Positions 6,114 to 13,317 of a DNA stretch of 16,341 nucleotides are shown here, piece by piece. This DNA is from an uncultured Actinomycetes bacterium (GTDB lineage Bacteria; Actinomycetota; Actinomycetes; S36-B12), in contig CAJXUJ010000014.1 in the NCBI GenBank assembly GCA_913061025.1, forward strand, positions 1 to 16,341, written 5' to 3'. Both the position numbers and the translations under genes were made by a program. Numbering within the stretch: position 1 is the stretch's first letter; each line of letters starts with the position of its first letter. The notes beneath the pieces are model-generated. The model searched no databases. It had not been told where the DNA came from and worked only from the letters and a program-made list of their open reading frames with translations.

Positions 6114-6902
6114 ATGAGTGGAACAGACCTCAAGGCCAAGTCCGAGACCGGAATTTCCTACGCCGGCTTGCGCAAGTTGAACATCGTCGCGGGGTTCGCC
6201 CACCTGACACAGATGTTCTTGATCTTGTTCCTCGCCACCGACTTCTCACTTCCCATCACCGCGGCGTACGTGTTCGGCCCTCCCGGCACTCCCCCGAATG
6301 ACCCCGTGACCATCTTCGATTCGCGTATCGCGTGGGGTGTGGCGCTGTTCTTCGCCCTCTCCGCCTTCTTCCACTTTGTGGTTGCGAGCCCATGGTTCTA
6401 CCCGCGCTACGTGCGAGGACTGCAGGCCAACCACAACTACTTCCGTTGGGTCGAGTACTCCCTGTCCTCATCGATCATGATCGTGCTGATCGCGCAGATC
6501 GTTGGCATCTCGGACGTCGCCGCGCTGATGGCGATCTTCGGCGTCAACGCCTCCATGATCCTGTTCGGCTGGCTTCAGGAGAAATACGAGCAGCCCGGTG
6601 GCGGAATGCTCCCGTTCATCTTCGGCTGCATGGCCGGCATCGTTCCATGGCTGATCATCGTGCTGTGGACCTTCGCACCCGGTTCAGCCGAGAAGCCCGA
6701 AATCCCCGGTTTCGTGATCGGCATCCTGATTTCACTATTCATCTTCTTCAACTCATTCGCGCTCGTGCAGTGGCTGCAGTACAAAAAGATCGGAAAGTGG
6801 CGCGACTACCTGCGCGGCGAGCGCAGCTACATCATCTTGAGTTTGGTCGCGAAGACTGCGCTGGCGTGGCAGATCTTCTCGGGCACACTCGTCCCCGCGT
6901 AG
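6114..6902 (+). CDS. Heliorhodopsin
   Basis: A 262-residue seven-helix retinal protein, clearly a heliorhodopsin and not a type-1 proton-pumping rhodopsin. Signature segments match the family closely: GFAHLTQM in helix A, FGPPGT in the A-B loop, LSAFFHFVV, RWVEYSLSSSIMIVLIAQI in helix C, IFGVNASMILFGWLQEKYEQ, NSFALVQWLQYK, and helix G LSLVAKTALAWQIFSGTL. K247 is the retinal Schiff-base lysine, E114 the counterion, and H30 and H87 match conserved pocket histidines. Known heliorhodopsins have an inverted topology (N-terminus inside), a slow photocycle and generally no ion pumping, and are thought to be light sensors. No retinal-synthesis gene or obvious output partner is in the window. The start lacks a Shine-Dalgarno; CAGACT lies 6 nt upstream, so the mRNA may be leaderless. 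Confidence 0.98.
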   Translation: MSGTDLKAKSETGISYAGLRKLNIVAGFAHLTQMFLILFLATDFSLPITAAYVFGPPGTPPNDPVTIFDSRIAWGVALFFALSAFFHFVVASPWFYPRYVRGLQANHNYFRWVEYSLSSSIMIVLIAQIVGISDVAALMAIFGVNASMILFGWLQEKYEQPGGGMLPFIFGCMAGIVPWLIIVLWTFAPGSAEKPEIPGFVIGILISLFIFFNSFALVQWLQYKKIGKWRDYLRGERSYIILSLVAKTALAWQIFSGTLVPA

Positions 6903-6913
6903 ATCAATCGGAC

Positions 6914-6930
6914 AGGTACTAGCAGTACCT
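6914..6930. terminator. Hairpin between convergent genes, possible terminator
   Basis: AGGTACT (6914-6920), loop AGC, AGTACCT (6924-6930) is a perfect 7-bp stem between heliorhodopsin and the convergent secreted-protein gene; it includes the latter's stop codon. There is no clear T-run on either side, so intrinsic termination is uncertain. Confidence 0.4.
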
Positions 6931-7302
6931 CTCGGCGACGATGTCCCGCTCAGCCCGACGGGTGACACGCGCGGGCCATTCGTAACGGGCTTCCTGGTAT
7001 TGGAGCGCATCGAAAATCTGGACGCTGGTGGCGTTGGCTTTGCGGTCGGAGCACATCGCGGCCAAGACCTGCTTGCGAGTCGAGTTCTCCTTCAGCGCCA
7101 TGATCGCCGGAGCCGACACCCGATACTCCGCCCGCACGGAGCTGTTCGCTTTGCCATTCGCACACACTGCTGGCCCGAAGGTGCCGTCCTGGTAGGCCGT
7201 CTTGCCGCAGGAAGCCGCTTGCGCAACTCCCCCTGTAGCCACAGCGCCGAGTACTAGGGCGCTCGCCGCGATAAGTGCACGCATCTGAATTCGCTTGTCC
7301 AT
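6919..7302 (-). CDS. Small secreted four-cysteine protein, unknown function
   Basis: A 127-residue protein with a Sec signal peptide (MDKRIQMR, hydrophobic core, likely cleavage at AQA before A30) and a mature part of about 98 residues. Four cysteines (C32, C47, C84 and the C-terminal C127) could form two disulfides outside the cell. The middle is mostly hydrophilic and probably helical (KENSTRKQVLAAMCSDRKAN, then a region ending EARYEW). I recognise no domain or catalytic motif. It converges with heliorhodopsin, 16 nt apart, and is divergent from the anti-sigma gene. An alternative start at M7 (7284) would shorten the signal peptide but neither start has a good Shine-Dalgarno. CAGGTT lies 6 nt before the 7302 ATG, a weak leaderless-type -10. 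Confidence 0.72.
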   Translation of the reverse strand: MDKRIQMRALIAASALVLGAVATGGVAQAASCGKTAYQDGTFGPAVCANGKANSSVRAEYRVSAPAIMALKENSTRKQVLAAMCSDRKANATSVQIFDALQYQEARYEWPARVTRRAERDIVAERYC

Positions 7303-7346
7303 GCAACCAACCTGACAGGGGTGACGTACAGCGTCAAGGGCATGTA

Positions 7347-7360
7347 CGGATACGTATCCG
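7347..7360. promoter_or_regulatory. 14-bp perfect palindrome upstream of the anti-sigma gene
   Basis: CGGATACGTATCCG is a perfect 14-bp palindrome centred about 23 nt before the anti-sigma ATG and about 52 nt before the divergent secreted-protein start. Its position, just upstream of the probable -10 region, fits a dimeric repressor operator. No regulator is assigned. Confidence 0.4.
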
Positions 7361-7376
7361 ATGGTTCAATGGCGGC

Positions 7377-7766
7377 ATGGCTGTTCCCGAAGACTGCGTG
7401 CGCGTCGAATTCCCCGCTGAGACCGTCAACATGGCGATCGCCCGCACTGTCGGTGCAGCCATGGCGGCCCGCGCCGATCTCACCGTGGATCAGATCGAGG
7501 ACGTCCGCCTGGCCATGGATGAAGCCATCTCGCACCTGATCTCGGTGGCATCCGACGGCGCCACCATCGGTTGCGACGTGTGTAACGACGGTTCTGCGGT
7601 CTCGGTGACCCTTGAGTGCACCGTCCCCAGTGACGAAGTCTCCGAACCAGATCCCTTCGCGTGGACCGTACTGACGGCACTCGTGGGCTCGGTAGAGATG
7701 TTGGTTTCTGATCGCGTCTTGCGAATGCAGTGGAGCCTCGCCCGCGATCACTCACTGTCTACCTGA
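7377..7766 (+). CDS. rsbW: Anti-sigma factor, RsbW/UsfX type
   Basis: A 129-residue GHKL-fold protein resembling mycobacterial UsfX, the anti-SigF factor: VEFPAETVNMAIARTVGAAM at the start, QIEDVRLAMDEAISHLI (39-55, the degenerate N-box), and DPFAWTVLTALVGSVEMLVS (92-111, matching the UsfX SFSWHVLTALADDV segment). It should bind and hold the sigma factor encoded 7 nt downstream. The N-box Asn is replaced by H53 and the classic DNGxG box is absent; actinobacterial UsfX-type proteins are also degenerate here. I took the ATG at 7377 because residues upstream of it do not resemble the family. No anti-anti-sigma (SpoIIAA-type) partner is present in the window. Confidence 0.85.
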   Translation: MAVPEDCVRVEFPAETVNMAIARTVGAAMAARADLTVDQIEDVRLAMDEAISHLISVASDGATIGCDVCNDGSAVSVTLECTVPSDEVSEPDPFAWTVLTALVGSVEMLVSDRVLRMQWSLARDHSLST

Positions 7767-7773
7767 GGCATCA

Positions 7774-8538
7774 GTGTCCTCACCAGCGGACCTCGGGCGC
7801 CACGAGGCCGAACAGGCGCTCTTCGATGCCCTTCACGACACTTCGAGTTCAGATGAGCAGCGTTCGGCGGCTCGGGACGCGCTCGTGGAAATGCATCTGC
7901 CACTCGTGCGGCACCTGGCACGCCGATACGCCGAACGTGGTGAGCCGATGGAGGACGTCATCCAAGCAGGCACCATCGGCTTGATCCAGGCGGTTGATCG
8001 ATTCGAGCCCGACAGAGGAGTGGCCTTCTCCACTTATGCCGTTCCCACCGTTGTCGGTGCCATTCGCCGTCACTTCCGGGACGCCACCTGGTCGATGAAA
8101 GTTCCTCGGCGAGTGCAGGAACTGCGCGGAAAGATCGACGCCGCACACGATTCCCTGACGCAGGACCTCGGCCGCTCCCCCACGGTCGCAGAGATTGCCG
8201 AGCGCGCCGGCGTGGATGCGCAAGATGTTCTCGACTCTCTCGAACTCAGCCGTGTTCGAGAGATGACACAGATCGACGCTGCCGCTTCTGACGAGGTGCC
8301 TCTGGCGGATCGGCTCGGCGATTTCGATGCGTCGCTTGCCGGGGTTGACAACGCGGAGACCGTCAAGAAGCTGCTGGCTTCGCTCCCTGAGGAAGAGCGC
8401 GTTGTGGTGACGATGCGCTTCTTCGATGGCATGTCGCAATCGGATATCGCGAGTGAGGTTGGCGTTTCCCAGATGCAAGTCAGCCGGCTGTTGAGTCGAT
8501 CGCTCGCGAAGTTGCGGGCAGACGTTGATGTTCGCTAA
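7774..8538 (+). CDS. sigF: RNA polymerase sigma factor, SigB/SigF/SigG family
   Basis: A 254-residue alternative sigma factor of the group 3 general-stress type. Region 2 (about 38-107) includes DVIQAGTIGLIQAVDRFEPD and RGVAFSTYAVPTVVGAIRRH, the core-binding and -10 recognition part. Region 3 spans about 111-185 (RSPTVAEIAERAGV). Region 4 (about 195-250) carries the HTH SQSDIASEVGVSQMQVSRLL for the -35 element. The GTG start has TGAGG 5 nt upstream; the TGA in it is the anti-sigma stop codon, so the two genes are translationally coupled. Activity is presumably released from the anti-sigma factor on stress; the signal is not evident here. Target promoters in the window are not clear. Confidence 0.95.
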   Translation: MSSPADLGRHEAEQALFDALHDTSSSDEQRSAARDALVEMHLPLVRHLARRYAERGEPMEDVIQAGTIGLIQAVDRFEPDRGVAFSTYAVPTVVGAIRRHFRDATWSMKVPRRVQELRGKIDAAHDSLTQDLGRSPTVAEIAERAGVDAQDVLDSLELSRVREMTQIDAAASDEVPLADRLGDFDASLAGVDNAETVKKLLASLPEEERVVVTMRFFDGMSQSDIASEVGVSQMQVSRLLSRSLAKLRADVDVR

Positions 8539-8552
8539 CTAGGGTTCCGATC

Positions 8553-9215
8553 GTGGCCTCTGAATCAGATCTCGACCTCAGTGGAGATCTCCTCGCGCTT
8601 CATGATTGGTGGATCGAGCGCAGCCCCGAGCGTCAACGGTCGACTGCCTGGATCGTAGATCCGACGAGCCGCGAGGATGCCGTCGAGCACGTCAACCGTG
8701 CCGTGGACAGCGGCGCGACGCTCATCGCATTGAACATCGGACGTTCATCGGCCAACGCCCGCGCCACCATCGCGTTCATCGCCGGCATTCCGGCAACAGG
8801 CGTTATCGATCAACCACTCGATATGACCGATGAGTCGTGGATGCGCCAGGTTGCGGACATTCGCGACGAGCTCGCGGTGATGCGTCAGCCAACGATCGGT
8901 GCCGACGATGGTGACGTCTCGGAGAACAAGGTGGACGCCACAGTCGCTTCGGCTGCCTTGCTCGCGGCTGCTTCACGAGAGACCGCGGTGCTGTTCGACG
9001 GCCTGGTGTGTCATGCGGGTGCGGTTGTTGCGGCGCGCGAGGATCCGGGCGCAGCATGGTGGTGGAAACCGGCAACGTCTTCCCAGGACCCGGCGATTCA
9101 AGCCGCTCAGGATGAACTGCGCACGACCCCGGCGGCACACTTCGGGACTCGCAGTAACGGTGCCGCTGCCATTGCCGGCGTCCTTGCACTCCTGGACGTG
9201 ATCGATCCGATCTAG
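8553..9215 (+). CDS. Short, degenerate CobT-like protein
   Basis: A 220-residue cytoplasmic protein. Its C-terminal half resembles CobT, the nicotinate-nucleotide:dimethylbenzimidazole phosphoribosyltransferase of cobalamin synthesis: ATVASAALLAAASRETAVLF (129-148) resembles the CobT AAALLAAL helix and strand, DGLVCHAGAVVAA matches LDGFIATAAALLAA, and AAHFGTRSNGAAAIAGVLAL (194-213) sits where CobT has LRLGEGTGAALAL. Against CobT, the GEMGIGNTT loop is missing and the catalytic Glu position reads Arg/Ser. At 220 versus about 350 residues it is probably not an active transferase. A GTG start 14 nt after the sigma stop, with AGGG 8 nt upstream, suggests the same operon. The CobT assignment is from my reading of motifs and is not certain. 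Confidence 0.6.
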   Translation: MASESDLDLSGDLLALHDWWIERSPERQRSTAWIVDPTSREDAVEHVNRAVDSGATLIALNIGRSSANARATIAFIAGIPATGVIDQPLDMTDESWMRQVADIRDELAVMRQPTIGADDGDVSENKVDATVASAALLAAASRETAVLFDGLVCHAGAVVAAREDPGAAWWWKPATSSQDPAIQAAQDELRTTPAAHFGTRSNGAAAIAGVLALLDVIDPI

Positions 9216-10297
9216 CGCACGTGGCTTGGCACGAACGGCGCCTTCGTCACTGCGAACGGGATCTGCTTGCCCCGCACGTCCACCAGCACTTCGTCGTCGA
9301 TGTTCACCGAAGCGTCGAGGAGCGCCAGCGCGATGCCTTCTTTCAGAGTTGGCGAGAAGGTGCCGCTGGTGATTTCACCGACCTCGTTGCCTGCGGTATC
9401 GAGGACCGTCATGTGAGAGCGAGGGATGGCGCGCTGCTGGGCACGCAGGGCACGTAGGCGGCGTGGTGGACCGTCCGCGCGCATCGTCGTAAGCGCCTGC
9501 TTACCGGCGAATTCAGGTTTGTCCCAACCGACGGCCCACGAGAGCCCTGCTTCAACGGGTGAGATCGTCGGCGAGATGTCTTGCCCGTGGAGCGGATAGC
9601 CCATTTCGGTTCTCAGGGTGTCGCGTGCCCCGAGACCGGCGGCCATTCCGTCCACTACCTGGGCCTGCTCGATGAGCGCGTCCCATAGTTCGGCGAGCAC
9701 CTCGTTCGGCGCGATCAGTTCAAATCCGTGTTCACCTGTGTAACCGGAGCGGCACACCGTGACGGGGTGATCGCGCCATTGCGCCATCGCGAAGGCCATG
9801 TAGTCCATGTCCGTCGGCAAGCCCAGTGCCGCAAGGACATCGGGTGACTTCGGACCCTGCACCGCGATGATGCCGTGCGTTTCTTGCTGGTCATCGACCG
9901 TGATGCCGTCGCCGGCAAAAGCATTCAACCCGGCCACGACCGTCGCCGAGTTCGCAGCGTTGGGAACGATGTAGACGGCATCGTCACCCCACTTGTAGAC
10001 GATGAGGTCGTCGATCACGCCGCCGTTGTCGTTGCACAGCATCGAATACTGCGCCTGGCCATCTGCGATCCGATCAAGGTCGTTGGCAACCAACGAGTTC
10101 ACGAAAGCAGCGGCGCCGGGACCGAACACCGCGATCTTGCCCATGTGCGAGACGTCGAAAATGCCAACCGCTTCGCGAACAGCGGTGTGCTCGGCGACGG
10201 TACCGGTGTATTCGATCGGCATCTCCCAGCCACCGAAATCGGCCATCTTCGCGCCGGCGTCGACGTGCCTAGTGTGTAAAGGCGTGTGCTTGAGCAT
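9212..10297 (-). CDS. gcvT: Glycine cleavage T-protein (aminomethyltransferase)
   Basis: A 361-residue cytosolic enzyme. It transfers the methylene group from aminomethyl-lipoyl H-protein to tetrahydrofolate, releasing ammonia. Landmarks are MADFGGWEMPIEY (18-30), GIFDVSHMGKI (45-55), GGVIDDLIV with the catalytic-site D96, SGYTGEHGFEL (184-194), GARDTLRTEMGYPLHGQDI (223-241) and the C-terminal barrel with GEITSGTFSPTLKEGIALAL. Length is normal. The ATG at 10297 is chosen because family similarity begins there; the frame stays open to 10627 but that part is pepA in antisense. TACGGT lies 6 nt upstream and there is no Shine-Dalgarno, so the gene is probably leaderless. It is divergent from pepA and shares its stop region with the CobT-like gene. 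Other glycine cleavage genes are outside the window. Confidence 0.96.
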   Translation of the reverse strand: MLKHTPLHTRHVDAGAKMADFGGWEMPIEYTGTVAEHTAVREAVGIFDVSHMGKIAVFGPGAAAFVNSLVANDLDRIADGQAQYSMLCNDNGGVIDDLIVYKWGDDAVYIVPNAANSATVVAGLNAFAGDGITVDDQQETHGIIAVQGPKSPDVLAALGLPTDMDYMAFAMAQWRDHPVTVCRSGYTGEHGFELIAPNEVLAELWDALIEQAQVVDGMAAGLGARDTLRTEMGYPLHGQDISPTISPVEAGLSWAVGWDKPEFAGKQALTTMRADGPPRRLRALRAQQRAIPRSHMTVLDTAGNEVGEITSGTFSPTLKEGIALALLDASVNIDDEVLVDVRGKQIPFAVTKAPFVPSHVR

Positions 10298-10303
10298 GCC
10301 CCG

Positions 10304-10309
10304 ACCGTA
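10304..10309 (-). promoter_or_regulatory. -10 box of a leaderless promoter for gcvT
   Basis: On the minus strand TACGGT (TANNNT) is followed by CGGGGC and then the gcvT ATG. The 6-nt spacing and missing Shine-Dalgarno indicate a leaderless mRNA. Confidence 0.45.
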
Positions 10310-10338
10310 GTCCTCAGGCATGAGCGGCGGTCGCGGAT

Positions 10339-10344
10339 TACAGT
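10339..10344 (+). promoter_or_regulatory. -10 box of a leaderless promoter for pepA
   Basis: TACAGT (TANNNT, close to TATAAT) is followed by TCCCCGC and the pepA ATG at 10352. No Shine-Dalgarno is present. This promoter and that of gcvT are divergent within 54 nt. Confidence 0.5.
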
Positions 10345-10351
10345 TCCCCGC

Positions 10352-11839
10352 ATGCCGATTCTCAGCGTCGCCACCACCAAGCCAGCAGCCACCACAGCCG
10401 ATTCCCTCATCGTCACGATCACCCCGGGACGTGGGAAGAAGGTCACCGTTCACGGCGAGGGGCTCACCCCCGCCCAGACCTCGAAGATCGCCGACGCCCT
10501 GCAGTCGGTCGGTGCGTCGGGTAAGTCCGGGGAGATTACGAGCATCCCGGCACCCACCGGGATCAAAGCCACAACCGTAATTGGCGTGGGACTTGGCGAT
10601 CGATCCAAGGACGCAGGCGGGGAGCAATTGCGCCGGGCCATCGGATCGGCCGTCCGCGGTTCCACCGGGAAGAAGAAGCTCGCCATTGTTCCTCCGGACA
10701 CCGAGCCCGCCACTCTGCGCGACGTGGCGATCGCCGCACGCCTCGGCGCTTACGCATTCACCGCGTTCAAGTCCGACGCCCCGGCGTCGTCGAAGCCGGT
10801 CTCGTCGGTCGTCGTCGTCGTTCCCGCGCCCGCTGGCGAGGCCAAGGCGATCATCGAGCGCGCCGAGACCGTCGGTGAAGCCGTCTCCTTCACCCGCGAT
10901 CTAGTGAACACTCCCCCGAATGCCCTCGCCCCCGCCGATCTCGCGCAGGCGGCCAAGGATTCGGTCAAGGGTCTGCCGGTCACCGTCAAGGTGTGGGACG
11001 AGAAAGCCCTCGAGCGCGACGGGTGCGGCGGCATCCTCGGCGTGGGCAAGGGATCCTCACGCCCACCGCGATTGGTGCGCATGACCTACGCGCCGCGCGG
11101 AGCCTCGGCGCACATCGCACTGGTCGGTAAGGGAATCACGTTCGACACCGGCGGCATCTCGATCAAGCCGGCGGCCAACATGGACGAGATGAAGGCGGAC
11201 ATGTCCGGTGCAGCCGCCGTGATCGGCGCGATGCGTGCGATCGCCTCGCTCGGCCTGCCGATCAAGGTCACCGGCTGGGTGCCCACCGCGGAGAACATGC
11301 CCAGCGGCACCGCGCAGCGCCCGGGTGACGTACTCACCACGTACAGCGGCAAGACCGTGGAGGTCCTGAACACCGATGCTGAGGGTCGCCTCGTCCTGGC
11401 CGACGCCCTCGGTATGGCCGTTGAGGAGAACCCGGACCTGATCGTCGACGTCGCCACCCTCACCGGTGCCCAGCGCATCGCCCTGGGCTCGAGGACCGCC
11501 GGCGTCATGGCCAACAACGACGACGCCCGTTCTCAGGTGATCGACGCAGCCGACGCCGCTGGCGAGGCGATGTGGCCGATGCCACTGCCCGAGGATCTGC
11601 GCCCCTCGCTGGACTCCGCGACGGCGGACATCGCCAACATCGGTGATCGCCTCGGGGGCATGCTCTCCGCCGGGGTGTTCCTGCAGGAGTTCGTGCCCGC
11701 CGACCAGCCCTGGGTGCACATCGACATCGCCGGGCCGGCCTACAACGAGAAAGCCCCCTACGGCTACACCCCCAAGGGCGGCACCGGGTCGGCTGTTCGA
11801 ACATTCGTCGAACTCGCGGAGAACTTCACCCGGGACTGA
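10352..11839 (+). CDS. pepA: Leucyl aminopeptidase (M17)
   Basis: A 495-residue cytosolic metalloaminopeptidase that removes N-terminal residues from peptides. The two-metal catalytic core is complete: K260 and D265 in GKGITFDTGGISIK, K272, D283 in MDEMKADMSGAAAV, then D342, E344 and R346 in NTDAEGRLVLADAL. All are exactly ten lower than the corresponding E. coli PepA residues. The N-terminal domain (about 1-165) is less conserved, as usual. The ATG at 10352 is preferred to an in-frame GTG at 10286, which would overlap the gcvT coding start. It precedes lpd by 64 nt; pepA, lpd and sucB in this order is a common actinobacterial arrangement. Confidence 0.96.
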   Translation: MPILSVATTKPAATTADSLIVTITPGRGKKVTVHGEGLTPAQTSKIADALQSVGASGKSGEITSIPAPTGIKATTVIGVGLGDRSKDAGGEQLRRAIGSAVRGSTGKKKLAIVPPDTEPATLRDVAIAARLGAYAFTAFKSDAPASSKPVSSVVVVVPAPAGEAKAIIERAETVGEAVSFTRDLVNTPPNALAPADLAQAAKDSVKGLPVTVKVWDEKALERDGCGGILGVGKGSSRPPRLVRMTYAPRGASAHIALVGKGITFDTGGISIKPAANMDEMKADMSGAAAVIGAMRAIASLGLPIKVTGWVPTAENMPSGTAQRPGDVLTTYSGKTVEVLNTDAEGRLVLADALGMAVEENPDLIVDVATLTGAQRIALGSRTAGVMANNDDARSQVIDAADAAGEAMWPMPLPEDLRPSLDSATADIANIGDRLGGMLSAGVFLQEFVPADQPWVHIDIAGPAYNEKAPYGYTPKGGTGSAVRTFVELAENFTRD

Positions 11840-11903
11840 TGTTCACCGGCTGTGGTGGCGGTGGAAGGATAGGAACACCGCGAACCGAACTGGAGTGAGA
11901 CAC

Positions 11904-13274
11904 GTGCCTCAGGCAGACATCGTCATCCTCGGTGGGGGTAGTGGAGGCTACGCCTGCGCCCTCCGAGCAGCAGAACTCGGCAAGTCCGTCATCCTCATCG
12001 ACGCCGACAAACTCGGTGGCACATGCCTGCATCGAGGGTGCATTCCCACCAAGGCGCTGTTGCACGCGGCCGAGGTCGCCGACTCCGCTCGAGAGTCCGA
12101 GGAGTTCGGAGTCAAGGCAACCTTCGAGGGCATCGACATGCCCCAGGTCAACAAGTACCGCGACGGCGTGGTCGGACGCCTCTACAAGGGCCTTCAAGGA
12201 CTGATCAAGTCGCGCGGGGTGACCCTGGTCGAGGGCTACGGCAAGATGACCGGCCCCAAGACCGTTGAGGTGAACGGCGAGCAGTACACCGGCGAGAACC
12301 TCGTCCTGGCGACCGGTTCCTACGCCAAGTCCCTCCCCGGCCTGGAGATCGGCGGTCGCATCATGACCTCCGATCAGGCCCTCAACCTCGACTACGTTCC
12401 CGAAAAGGTGGTTGTTCTCGGTGGCGGCGTGATCGGCGTGGAGTTCGCCAGCGTCTGGAAGTCCTTCGGATCCGACGTCACGATCGTCGAAGGTCTCCCC
12501 CACCTGGTGCCCAATGAAGACGAAGCCTGCTCCAAGGCACTCGAGCGCGCGTTCCGCAAGCGCGGCATCAACTTCTCCCTCGGCGTCCGCTTCGCATCGG
12601 CAACCCAGAGCGACTCCGGCGTTCAGGTAGCTCTCGAAGACGGCACCACCTTCGACGCCGACCTCCTGCTCGTTGCCGTCGGCCGCGGACCCAACACCGA
12701 GGGCATGGGCTACGAAGAGCAGGGTGTGGCCATGGAGCGCGGCTGGGTGCTGGTTGATGAGCGCCTGCGCACCAACCTGCCCGGCGTCTACGCCGTTGGC
12801 GACATCACCCCCGGACTCCAACTCGCCCACCGTGGATTCCAGCACGGGATCTTCGTTGCCGAGGAGATCGCCGGTGAAGCCCCGATGCCGATTCCGGACG
12901 TGAACATCCCGCGCGTGACCTACTGCGAGCCCGAGGTCGCCAGTGTCGGCCTGACCGAGGCCGAGGCGATCGAGCAGCACGGCAAGGACGCGATCACCGC
13001 CTACGAGTACAACCTCGGCGGCAATGGCAAGAGCCAGATCCTCGCCACCGCCGGCTTCATCAAGCTCGTGCAGCTGACCGACGGCCCCGTCATCGGCGTG
13101 CACATGGTCGGCTCGCGACTCGGCGAGCAGATCGGTGAAGCCCAACTCATCGTCAATTGGGAAGCCCACCCGACCGACGTCGCCTCCCTGATTCACGCTC
13201 ACCCGACACAGAACGAGGCCATGGGCGAGGCCCATCTCGCGCTGGCAGGAAAACCACTTCACGCACACTCCTGA
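11904..13274 (+). CDS. lpdA: Dihydrolipoyl dehydrogenase (E3)
   Basis: A 456-residue FAD flavoenzyme that reoxidises dihydrolipoamide on E2 (and on glycine cleavage H-protein), passing electrons to NAD. It shows the FAD-binding GGGSGGY (10-16), the redox-active disulfide C41/C46 in GGTCLHRGCIPTK, the NAD-binding VVVLGGGVIGVEFASVWKSF (169-188), the second FAD motif GVYAVGDIT, and the C-terminal catalytic dyad H433/E438 in HAHPTQNE, contributed to the partner subunit of the homodimer. The GTG at 11904 has GGAG 8 nt upstream; the frame is open further upstream but that overlaps pepA. It is followed 43 nt later by its E2 partner. Confidence 0.97.
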   Translation: MPQADIVILGGGSGGYACALRAAELGKSVILIDADKLGGTCLHRGCIPTKALLHAAEVADSARESEEFGVKATFEGIDMPQVNKYRDGVVGRLYKGLQGLIKSRGVTLVEGYGKMTGPKTVEVNGEQYTGENLVLATGSYAKSLPGLEIGGRIMTSDQALNLDYVPEKVVVLGGGVIGVEFASVWKSFGSDVTIVEGLPHLVPNEDEACSKALERAFRKRGINFSLGVRFASATQSDSGVQVALEDGTTFDADLLLVAVGRGPNTEGMGYEEQGVAMERGWVLVDERLRTNLPGVYAVGDITPGLQLAHRGFQHGIFVAEEIAGEAPMPIPDVNIPRVTYCEPEVASVGLTEAEAIEQHGKDAITAYEYNLGGNGKSQILATAGFIKLVQLTDGPVIGVHMVGSRLGEQIGEAQLIVNWEAHPTDVASLIHAHPTQNEAMGEAHLALAGKPLHAHS

Positions 13275-13317
13275 ACCCGCTTTACTACGGAGCAAACCGC
13301 ACCCACAAGGAGCACAC

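Noticed and set aside
6012..6203. Extension of the 27-residue peptide to a 91-residue protein
   Set aside because: The extension runs through the heliorhodopsin promoter and 90 nt into its coding sequence, and the extra residues look non-coding.
6114..6902. Proteorhodopsin or actinorhodopsin light-driven pump
   Set aside because: The sequence lacks the type-1 pump helix-C pattern and has the heliorhodopsin-specific motifs in helices A, C, D and G.
7377..7766. Missing N-box Asn and DNGxG motif in the anti-sigma factor as evidence of a broken kinase
   Set aside because: The mycobacterial UsfX-type anti-sigma factors that it resembles also lack these residues, so this is a feature of the subfamily and not damage.
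10298..10627. N-terminal extension of gcvT by 110 codons
   Set aside because: The extension lies antisense to pepA and shows no similarity to T-protein, while family similarity and a -10 box fit the start at 10297.
11643..11903. N-terminal extension of lpdA by 87 codons
   Set aside because: It overlaps the end of pepA in another frame. The FAD-binding N-terminus starts normally at the GTG at 11904 with a Shine-Dalgarno.
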